DNA from: Tritrichomonas musculus
Taxonomy: Eukaryota; Parabasalia; Tritrichomonadida; Tritrichomonadidae
DNA: 64,000 nt
Direction of reading: 5' to 3'
NCBI GenBank assembly: GCA_039105265.1
Contig: JAPFFF010000007.1
Location: 1,860,001 to 1,924,000 of the forward strand
Positions within the stretch are counted from its first letter, which is position 1. Every line of letters begins with the position of its first letter. Positions 57,401 to 64,000 of this stretch are shown here, one piece after another. The position numbers and the translations under genes were made by a program. Below the pieces are notes generated by a model. That model was not told where the DNA came from. It worked only from the letters and a program-made list of their open reading frames with translations, and did not search any database.

Positions 57401-59134
57401 TTTAATCAAAAAGTGTTCGATTTCATTCTCGATTGCGCAATCGGCGGATGGTTCTGTGAGAGAATTGGCGCAGTATTGAACACGTTGTTTGGTTACTTTT
57501 CAAAGTTCAAGAAAAAGGCAACACAGAAATTGTTGTTGGCTTACAAACTTGGTTTTTATAGGATTACTTTGAAAGAAGTGAACATTTTCTTGTGCTTGAT
57601 GAAAGAGCACGAAAAGTTATTCTTCTCTATCTTCAAGAAGGACGACTACTTGTTCTACCACAACAGAATAAGCGAGTTCATCGTGAAGGCCGAAGAGGCA
57701 AAGAAAAATAAGCTCGAGGATGTTGATTACAGCGCTGTGGTGAACAAGTGCAAGTACACAATTAACTTGATTAACGCAAAATATCACGAAATTGTGCTCA
57801 GAAACAAACCTCAGAAGAGGAAGCATAAGAAGGCCAATGATGATGCCAAAAAGGAAGAAGAAAATAAAGAAGAAAACAAAGAAGAAAACCAAAATGAAGA
57901 AAATAATGAAGAACATAAAGAAGAAAATAATGAAGAAAATAATGAAGAAAATAATGAAGAAAATAAAGAAGAAAATAATGAAGAAAATAATGAAGAACAT
58001 AAAGAAGAAAATAATGAAGAACATAAGGAAGAAAATAATGAAGAACATAAGGAAGAAAATAATGAAGAAAATAATGAAGAACATAATGAAGAAAATAATG
58101 AAGAACATAAAAAAGAAAATAATGAAGAACATAAGGAAGAAAATAATGAAGAACATAAAGAAGAAAATAAAGAAGAAAATAAAGAAGAAGGTAATGAAGA
58201 AAATAATGAAGAAAATAATGAAGAAAATAAAGAAGAAAATAATGAAGAACATAAGGAAGAAGGTAATAAAGAACCTCAAAATGAAGAGAAAGACGATGGC
58301 GCCAATGAAGAACCTCAAGAAGAAGCCGATGAAGAGAACGATGAAGACGACAAACTTTCCATTGAAGAAGAAGAGGAAGAAGATACGAACGATCCCGACG
58401 GCGACTCCATTGAGAACTTGCAATTTAGCATGGGCATGTTTTCTGACGCCGATGAAGATGAGTTTGCCAACTTCAAGGAAGAGTCGTACGAGAAGAAGCT
58501 CTTCGATGCACGCTCCAATCAAGAGAAGGTCATCAAGAAGTTCAGGGTAGAGAGCAAGAAGCAGTTTGACGCCAAAGTTTCGGCTGTCATAAACTTTGTA
58601 TACAAGGAAGTCAAGACCTCAGAACTGATTGCTGAGAATTACCGCAAGATTTGGTTTGATTCGAACTCGTTTGATGACAATCTTCTTCTCAGGAAGGCTG
58701 AGTACGGACTCGAGAACGTCTTTGGGAATCGAATTGACGTGACAAAGAGTTGCCTAACAAACAAAGAGCTCGTCTTTCAAACAATCGAAGTACTGACTGG
58801 TATTTCTTCAACAACAAGAATGACTGTCACCTTGAATAATATGAAAGGAATCTGCTTCTTCAGTAAAAAGTTGATCGTTTTCGTTGAAGGTCTCAATGAA
58901 GAAGGAAGCTTTGAGGCAGCCGAAAGTAAGCTTGATTCGAGCGATAAAAATTTGAGTAAAATTGTCAGCTTGTCTAATCGTTTTGAAGGGCATCTCCTCT
59001 TTGAGATCCAAAGAAAAGAAGTTTCTAACTTATCTGTCAACAAAAATACTCTCAAGTTTGAATACTCGCAAATCAAGATTTGCATTGTAAATCCTTCTGA
59101 AGAAGAAGTCAACTTCACTAAGATTCTCTCTTAA
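54449..59134 (+). CDS. Large helical solenoid protein with Asn/Glu/His repeat insert
   Basis: 1561 residues from ATG 54449, chosen because an initiator TCATT abuts it. Residues 1 to about 1120 are alpha-helical and solenoid-like, for example DPVISAFYSNPTWIPYIEKNNYFPLIIQKL. About 1134-1280 (57850-58290) are a low-complexity insert of NNEE, HKEE and NKEE units. An acidic segment follows (DEENDEDDKLSIEEEEEED). The C-terminal 230 residues (from about 1330) are again ordinary and look folded, ending with NPSEEEVNFTKILS. I do not recognise the family; no HECT, RING, kinase or GTPase motif was seen. Segments near 55260-55700, 57560-57840 and 58290-58800 have clearly higher GC and different codon choice from the rest. 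It lies tandem to the preceding solenoid gene. The stop is TAA. Confidence 0.8.
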   Translation: MNLLSFFGEKESIRSKDLTDQYNEISKNKLSDKTQFVKDLYQLMNGISNYIKEVDQKEKFSKNLCNTLNNVLGDIKGYQEYLSDEAYFSELLKFLVILLSAKNEYNPKLEKITPIIEYLDTNANAVVDPVISAFYSNPTWIPYIEKNNYFPLIIQKLDNESLKTRNDKILNGLADNIKQYSKKKIPTFVDTLSKLGDKIPKEIRYSFSNLLYNIFILKDEYFRIFQQKSGVDILLNLFKANNNNSLDANEAGFSMSDFYCLFLYKEFNKILYEMIIENEPNFDAAEDAEEPEVLSEEELIEKYSFKLACLKLLTSIVDQVNPDQFKLTRDQIINIRKVQLMNSTNKSFLSKVDRNPKITNMKKKFVITYSQLLSQLRSGIWKKDSQKIDKVILEDYWNREDGINYLVNIRNPSFLEYCDQYFGKYENWDAIYNRMEKSDPLTSLFLSLFSLPNKDELQNDSTVKYLNRVFDIFESRKELFNKLTKEILKNSFKHFLFVLRNSPNDEIFNSITVLSFDKCYQNYDLSLYSVFLKFSLQFNKKLLEKENFTHMLNIYKVDVENKTPSPIDLAFIALLLLDKNVMTTSSPEIISIASNHISSLPFDCKSCIDRLSFRILQEVDFDEVNVFNIMSVFSPSNKYVPLYMSLTPNSTFFNERFLCSEISQFDYLTSLNILPRTFIKQVLFDDELAVKKVHPSILTGILRLWPYLHDNHENDNDTSFMMYNKIIPNVLKNYNFSRESVDLSLLILCLFHYNRVLIDPDDYFILLDILINQVKNDSYKEFWFSLLLSSHQVTTSFLPLPFLEKDAAINTPLYTDSNYEYSVEMASFGDEKLSNQTKLSFSCLVPFSNDIYSVAEESFSNENDFTIHEIKKTTIHPNKEVVDDENTTLDFSNWERFVNTLLLISDQVEYKQKEEDKQKHENREIIRVSLIQNLIEILFNKNTYKLKVDGNFLRNIFLSNPYEKLSEIEDTLQLFVEMFVQKNEFNQKVFDFILDCAIGGWFCERIGAVLNTLFGYFSKFKKKATQKLLLAYKLGFYRITLKEVNIFLCLMKEHEKLFFSIFKKDDYLFYHNRISEFIVKAEEAKKNKLEDVDYSAVVNKCKYTINLINAKYHEIVLRNKPQKRKHKKANDDAKKEEENKEENKEENQNEENNEEHKEENNEENNEENNEENKEENNEENNEEHKEENNEEHKEENNEEHKEENNEENNEEHNEENNEEHKKENNEEHKEENNEEHKEENKEENKEEGNEENNEENNEENKEENNEEHKEEGNKEPQNEEKDDGANEEPQEEADEENDEDDKLSIEEEEEEDTNDPDGDSIENLQFSMGMFSDADEDEFANFKEESYEKKLFDARSNQEKVIKKFRVESKKQFDAKVSAVINFVYKEVKTSELIAENYRKIWFDSNSFDDNLLLRKAEYGLENVFGNRIDVTKSCLTNKELVFQTIEVLTGISSTTRMTVTLNNMKGICFFSKKLIVFVEGLNEEGSFEAAESKLDSSDKNLSKIVSLSNRFEGHLLFEIQRKEVSNLSVNKNTLKFEYSQIKICIVNPSEEEVNFTKILS
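57850..58290 (+). repeat. Tandem AATAATGAAGAA / CATAAAGAAGAA coding repeat
   Basis: About 440 bp of 12-bp-scale units encode NNEE, HKEE and NKEE in a row. The DNA is purine-rich on the coding strand and frame is kept throughout, consistent with slippage in multiples of three. Confidence 0.85.
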
Positions 59135-61325
59135 TTTTTTATTTTTTTTTTATTATTATAAAAAATATTTAATAAGTAGTTTTTATTTTGAATTAATTTT
59201 TTACTGTTATTTGCTTTTTATTCTGATCTAGAAATGAAAGTAATTTGGAATTGAGTAAAAATATAAAGATTAAATATTTTGATCAAAATAATAGAATCCA
59301 ATATCTTTTATTTGTTATTCATTTAATCTGATGTTAATAAATAATTTGGAAATAAATATTATCAATTTTCTGAATTTTCATTAGGATAAATTTCATTTTT
59401 TTAAAAAAAAGGATAAGAAATATAATTTGGTATTCTTTGATTTGTTAGTATATAGTTGTGTTATTATAAAAGAGATTTCCATAAATGAGTTCAAGCATAT
59501 CAAGTATTTTTATGGGTTTTGAAAAAGTTAATAACATTGAAGAGTTCTCAAAAAGTGAAATTAGAAAAGATGATAAGTCCAATTAGAAAAGATTAATATA
59601 AAAAAGAGGAATGTATTTATGATTGCTTGAATCCAATTATTTAGTTTGTATAATAAAAATTAATAATTTTTAGGTAGAAAACGTCAATTTTGTTGTTTTA
59701 ATTTATTCACTCTATAGAAATATAAAATACAAGATTTCTTGCATTTATTACTTAATAATATAAACAAATTACTACTGGTTTGTGTGATTACTCTATACAT
59801 TTTTTATATATCAAAATAAAAAACCGTTTATTTTCATATAACTGTGATATTAATCATAATATATTTTTTATTTAATGTATTACAATTATTTTAATAATTA
59901 TATTTGGAGTTTCTTTTATAGGTTTCAATATATATTAATATTATACTTTCAATTCAATTGATAGACCTTTGAAAAAATAAAATATAATTTGTATTAAGAA
60001 CAAATTTTTGGAGGATTTATAGGATTTATAGGATTTATGATAAATTCATATAATTTTACTTTAAAATTATATTGAAAAAAATTTGAAATAAATCATTTTT
60101 AATATTTACTGATCGAACTTTTTCAAATAATAATATTTTAAATAAATATTTGAGAATATTAGAAAGGAAATCTATTTTTTTGATTAATAAAAATTATATA
60201 TTTCTTTTTTATGAATCAAATAATGTTTTTACCTATTTTGTAAAATCAAAATAAAATATTTATTAATATTTAATTTAAATTTTTTGTGATAAGTAAATAA
60301 AATTTCATTTATAAGTTCATTATTAATACAAAATTATAATTATATCATAAAATAAGTTTTTAATACTTTAAATTTCAAGTTAAAAATAGGACATATTAAT
60401 TCTTCTCAAATTGAAAGATCATTCAATTAACCATCTCTCAAATTGAAAGGTTATTCAATAAAAATTCTCTCAAATTGAAATGATATTCAATCATTATTTT
60501 ATCAAAAATGAAAGGGAATTCATTTTTCAATGTATCAAGATTGAATACATCTACTTTTTGAATTATAGATATTGAGTTAAAAATGATAATTTGAATGAAA
60601 ACTAAAAACTGTATAGAAGTTTTAGTTTGCTCGAGAGGAAAAGTTTTAACATACATCATTTAAATCTTATATTATCATTTTCAAAAAAATTTATTGAGTA
60701 GAATTTTGGTTGATATAATAGATTAGAAATATTATATCAAAAGCATTCATTCATTAAATAAAGTTTTTATTAACTTATTATTGCATATAAAGTTATAAAT
60801 GATTATTTTTGATTTATGAAATTATGTAAAAATATGATTTAAAATGAAGTCTCTACAATAAAATTGTTTTTAACAACGGAAACTGCATTTTTGAAAGTTG
60901 GTAGATTAATATACAAAAGATAACATAAATTCACATATTTCAGAGAATAAAATGATGGTATGAAATTGAATAGTTTATTTTTATTAAATGAATTGAAATT
61001 CACCATTAAATACCATAAAAATAATTAATTGAAATCTAGTAAAATAAAAAAATTGAATTATAAGCAATGTTATGTGATTTTTAATAAAATATATTTCTTT
61101 AATATCTTTGTTAATTATGAGTATTTCAGATAATATTCTATTTATTATACATTAATAATTAATATATAATATAGTTATCATTTTATTTAACAAAAAAAAA
61201 ATGAATTAAAAAAGAAAGTCACAATATAGTCAAAAAAAAAATATTTGCTAATGAATTCAAAAATTTGATTTGTTATATGAATTATTTCATTTTCACATTT
61301 TTCTCAATAAAGAGAAACAAATACA
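59135..61325. other. 2.2-kb gene-poor AT-rich region
   Basis: No convincing gene. It contains a 33-codon frame at 59485-59586 (MSSSISSIFMGFEK..., ending in TAG) that may be chance or a relic, a triple AGGATTTAT repeat near 60010-60040, and the 32-bp tandem repeat listed next. It is the largest gap in an otherwise dense window and precedes the ABC transporter. TCAATAAAG at about 61302 is a possible initiator for that gene. Confidence 0.6.
60404..60499. repeat. Three tandem 32-bp repeats
   Basis: Units begin TCTCAAATTGAAA at 60404, 60436 and 60468, exactly 32 bp apart, and each ends in an ATTCAAT-type core. Within each, TTGAA and TTCAA are inverted around about 6-8 bp, so every unit can form a small hairpin or bind a dimeric protein. 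Confidence 0.85.
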
Positions 61326-63857
61326 ATGGCAAAAAGTAAAATTAAATTCTGTCCATTTAATCACTATGTCGCTATTCTTTATAGAAGATTGATAATGTAT
61401 AAAAGAGCAGGACGTTCTTTATTAACAACATTAGTTGGATTAATTCTATTCTCTATACTTGGTATACTTGTTCAACACTTAATGATCTTATTAATGAAAC
61501 CAAAATTTCATCCAGTTACATTTGATACTTATAATCAAGTTAAAGATGACATTGTGTTTTCAGGTTTATATGATCAACCATATTCTCGAAATGTCATTGA
61601 ACAACTCAAAAAAGATTTCAAAAAAGACACAGGTGTTGAATCTCATGTAGAGTATTTTAGAAATATAAACTATATGAACCAAGAATTGTATAAAAGGCAA
61701 GTAGAAGGTAATTATAATATGGAAATTCCATTTGGTGTTGATTTCAAAAAAGTTGATTCACCACCATATTTGGTTACACTGGTCTTCAACCAAACAACTA
61801 ATGCAGAACTTGAATCATCATCAGTAATTCAATCGAATGCTCATATACTATATGGAAACGCATTATGGAGACTTGAATTCCAAACTAGCAAATCTATTGA
61901 AATTGGATTCATGCCAATGCAGCAAAAAATGGCACAGATGTTATTCAGCATGCTTGGTCCAATGCTCATTGTATGTGGCATGATGACAATCATTTCTCTT
62001 GTTATTACTCAGCCAGTTGCAGATATCAATGGTGAAGCCCGACAATATATGGTTCAATGTGGATTAAAAATCACTCCTTATTGGCTAGCCACATTTACGA
62101 TAGATGTAATTGTTTGGATAATTCTTGCAACTGTTGTTTGGGCTGTTTATTGTATTGGTCAAGTTCAATCAATTCTTGATAACTTATTTAATACATGGTA
62201 TTTGTTGTTATTCACTGGACCGTCATTCATTCTTTTCTTATATGATTTTTCATTCCTTTTCAAAGATTCAAATTCAGCAGCCAGACAAACTTTTTTGATT
62301 CTTGTTTGTTTGGTCTTATTGCCAATGGTTATACAAGTTATTGTTGGAAATAACTCAAACAGTATGAATTGGTTTTATTCATTCCTTCCACATATTTCTA
62401 TGATGCAAGCACTTGGCACAATATTGATGAATGGGGGCTCAAGAAAGCAAAATCTTTCATATTATTGGAAGTTAGATTCAACGTTCCCATTTTTAATTAT
62501 GCAATATATTGACATTCTTATCTTTGGATTCATTTTGTGGTTAATTGAATTTTGCAGAAAGAAAGTCCAAAGAAAACTGGCCAAAAGATCGTACAGCACA
62601 TACACTGATTTCTTAAGATCGCTTAAAGAAAAGCATCGTAATTCAGAAGAAACTCTTCAAATGGAAGAAGAAGTTCATCATTCTCATGATTTTGCTGTCA
62701 GAGTTGAAAATGTTTCTCGTTTATTCATTAACACTGCTGGTGAACCAATTCCTGCAGTCAACTGTGTTACTCTTGGTGTTAAAGACGGATCAATCTTTGG
62801 TTTCTTGGGAGCAAATGGAGCTGGTAAAACAACTCTTATTAGAATGATCACAGGTTCATTGCCAGTATCAGATGGTTCGATTGAAATCTTTGGAACTCCA
62901 ATTGAAGAATTAAAGAACACGACAGTTTTATCAATATGTCCACAGTTCAATACGCACTTGTGCTTTGAAATGACACCACGCGAACACTTCAAATTGTTTG
63001 GCCTTTTGTTCGAAATGGAGGAAGATGAAAGTAAAGATGTCGGTGCAAAATTAATGCACGATATGGAAATTGACAGTTTCATTGATAAGCCAATTCGTGA
63101 TTTAAGTGCCGGTGATGTTCGTAAACTCGCAATTGCTTTAACTTTCTTTGGACCTTCAAAGATTATATTGCTCGATGAGCCAACAGCATCTTTGGATCCA
63201 GTTGCTTGTCGATGTGTTCAAGACATGATTCTCGAAAATCGTGAAGAAAAGACTTTCATGTTATGCACTCACTTATTAAGTGAAGCTGAAGAACTGTGCG
63301 ATATGATATCAATCATGGTTAAAGGAAATGTTTTCACAGTTGGAAGTCCGCAATATCTTACAAAGAAATTCGGAACTGAATACAAGATCGACGTCATGCT
63401 TAAAGATGAATCTGAAGAGACAGCTTTCGGCGTTGATGAATTCTTTGTAAAGAAGCTTCCAGAAGCTAAATTATCAATGAAAAGACCAAAATCAAGAATT
63501 TACTCAGTTCCAGCCGATTCTATTACTTTAGCTGAGCTTTTCGAGAGAATGCAAGAAGGCCAAGATTCAGATTGCGGCATCACTTATTACACTTGCTCTG
63601 GCTCTTCTCTTGAAAGAGTTTTCATGGAAATTGTTCAGATATCCGAAATGGAGAATAATGAAGCGAACGTTAAAGTTGAGAGCCTGCCATCGTTAAAGAC
63701 TGATTCCGTAGGAATGAGAAGAAAGTCGGATGCTTCTTATCAGCAGTTAGACAAAGGACAGAAGAAGAGGAGAAAATCATTCACAAAGATAGCCAATGAT
63801 GATGATGCAGATACTTCTGATCCTGAAATCATGAGAGACTCTGATTCTGAAATATAA
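61326..63857 (+). CDS. Half-size ABCA-subfamily ABC transporter
   Basis: 843 residues in TMD-NBD order. One membrane helix near residues 30-55 is followed by an extracytoplasmic domain of about 150 residues. Five further helices cluster between about 215 and 415. The nucleotide-binding domain is about 460-690: Walker A GANGAGKTT (495-503), Q-loop CPQFN, signature LSAGD (593-597; usual LSGGQ), Walker B IILLDEPTASLDP and the switch-histidine CTHLLSEAE. Layout and NBD sequence fit the ABCA (lipid exporter-like) subfamily, but with one TMD-NBD unit, so it presumably dimerises. Trichomonads carry many such half ABCA proteins. The C-terminal 100 residues are charged, with basic and Ser-rich patches that could be phosphorylated. 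The stop is TAA in TAAAT. Confidence 0.94.
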   Translation: MAKSKIKFCPFNHYVAILYRRLIMYKRAGRSLLTTLVGLILFSILGILVQHLMILLMKPKFHPVTFDTYNQVKDDIVFSGLYDQPYSRNVIEQLKKDFKKDTGVESHVEYFRNINYMNQELYKRQVEGNYNMEIPFGVDFKKVDSPPYLVTLVFNQTTNAELESSSVIQSNAHILYGNALWRLEFQTSKSIEIGFMPMQQKMAQMLFSMLGPMLIVCGMMTIISLVITQPVADINGEARQYMVQCGLKITPYWLATFTIDVIVWIILATVVWAVYCIGQVQSILDNLFNTWYLLLFTGPSFILFLYDFSFLFKDSNSAARQTFLILVCLVLLPMVIQVIVGNNSNSMNWFYSFLPHISMMQALGTILMNGGSRKQNLSYYWKLDSTFPFLIMQYIDILIFGFILWLIEFCRKKVQRKLAKRSYSTYTDFLRSLKEKHRNSEETLQMEEEVHHSHDFAVRVENVSRLFINTAGEPIPAVNCVTLGVKDGSIFGFLGANGAGKTTLIRMITGSLPVSDGSIEIFGTPIEELKNTTVLSICPQFNTHLCFEMTPREHFKLFGLLFEMEEDESKDVGAKLMHDMEIDSFIDKPIRDLSAGDVRKLAIALTFFGPSKIILLDEPTASLDPVACRCVQDMILENREEKTFMLCTHLLSEAEELCDMISIMVKGNVFTVGSPQYLTKKFGTEYKIDVMLKDESEETAFGVDEFFVKKLPEAKLSMKRPKSRIYSVPADSITLAELFERMQEGQDSDCGITYYTCSGSSLERVFMEIVQISEMENNEANVKVESLPSLKTDSVGMRRKSDASYQQLDKGQKKRRKSFTKIANDDDADTSDPEIMRDSDSEI

Positions 63858-64000
63858 ATGTGTAACTTTTTTCTGATTCAAATTTTTTATATAAACAGAA
63901 TAAAAAGCAAATTATTTTTTTCTTCAAAAGAGTTGTGAACTTTTCAACATTGAATAAACTCATAGAATGTATCTTTCAATACTTCCAAATTATGAAAAAG

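Noticed and set aside
57617-58522. Antisense Phe/Ile-rich and sense Lys-rich frames over the Asn/Glu repeat
   Set aside because: They are shadows of the low-complexity coding repeat in the second solenoid gene.
60438-60659. 73-codon minus-strand frame in the 2.2-kb gap
   Set aside because: It overlaps the 32-bp tandem repeats and has chance-like composition.
1-64000. Genome-wide reassignment of UAG or UAA to sense
   Set aside because: TAA ends most genes at natural protein ends, TAG ends two, and no other conserved gene here is interrupted by UAG or UAA.
1-64000. Mobile elements
   Set aside because: No transposase, integrase or reverse transcriptase and no flanking terminal repeats were recognised, although trichomonad genomes are rich in them. 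The hairpin repeats at 3217-3684 are the only candidates for a miniature element.

Overview
The window is AT-rich nuclear DNA from a flagellated protist, most likely a parabasalid (trichomonad, perhaps Tritrichomonas). Three lines of evidence point there. First, 22 genes without obvious introns fill about 84% of 64 kb, including an 8.4-kb uninterrupted reading frame. Second, many start codons lie 2-10 nt after a TCA(T/A) element that resembles the trichomonad initiator, and many stop codons are TAAA, the polyadenylation signal reported for Trichomonas. Third, the gene content includes large BEACH and HEAT-type proteins, divergent actin paralogues, a half-size ABCA transporter and ciliary transition-zone proteins. 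Flagellar genes argue against Entamoeba or Dictyostelium, which are also AT-rich. The species is inferred and was not tested.

Layout. 1-306: C-terminus of a PrimPol-like protein. 0.9-6.5 kb: a coiled-coil protein and a Lys/Glu-rich, probably nuclear protein, separated by a spacer with three related hairpins. 7.1-8.4 kb: release factor eRF1, interrupted by one in-frame UAG. 8.7-18.4 kb: a coiled-coil protein divergent from a BEACH-WD40 giant. 18.7-22.9 kb: a PPP-family phosphatase, a decayed copy of its 3' end, and two head-to-head actin-like genes. 23.7-27.7 kb: a protein with 274 consecutive Glu-Pro dipeptides. 27.9-33.9 kb: a Grp170-like ER chaperone, SmF, and a ubiquitin-like/vWA/E2 fusion. 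34.0-38.9 kb: DZIP1 followed by meckelin (TMEM67), two basal-body/transition-zone proteins side by side. 39.1-48.4 kb: a six-TM protein, a helical-repeat protein, an IQ protein and a long coiled-coil protein with Thr-Glu-rich repeats. 49.0-59.1 kb: two large helical-solenoid proteins. 59.1-61.3 kb: a gene-poor AT-rich stretch. 61.3-63.9 kb: an ABCA-type transporter.

The most notable observation is eRF1. Its stop-codon recognition motif reads NIKD instead of NIKS, and eight codons later an in-frame UAG sits at the position of a leucine in human eRF1, with strong homology continuing on both sides. This could be release-factor autoregulation by readthrough, a rare sense UAG, a disabled copy, or a sequence error. 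I saw no transposon, virus-like element, rRNA, tRNA or CRISPR array.
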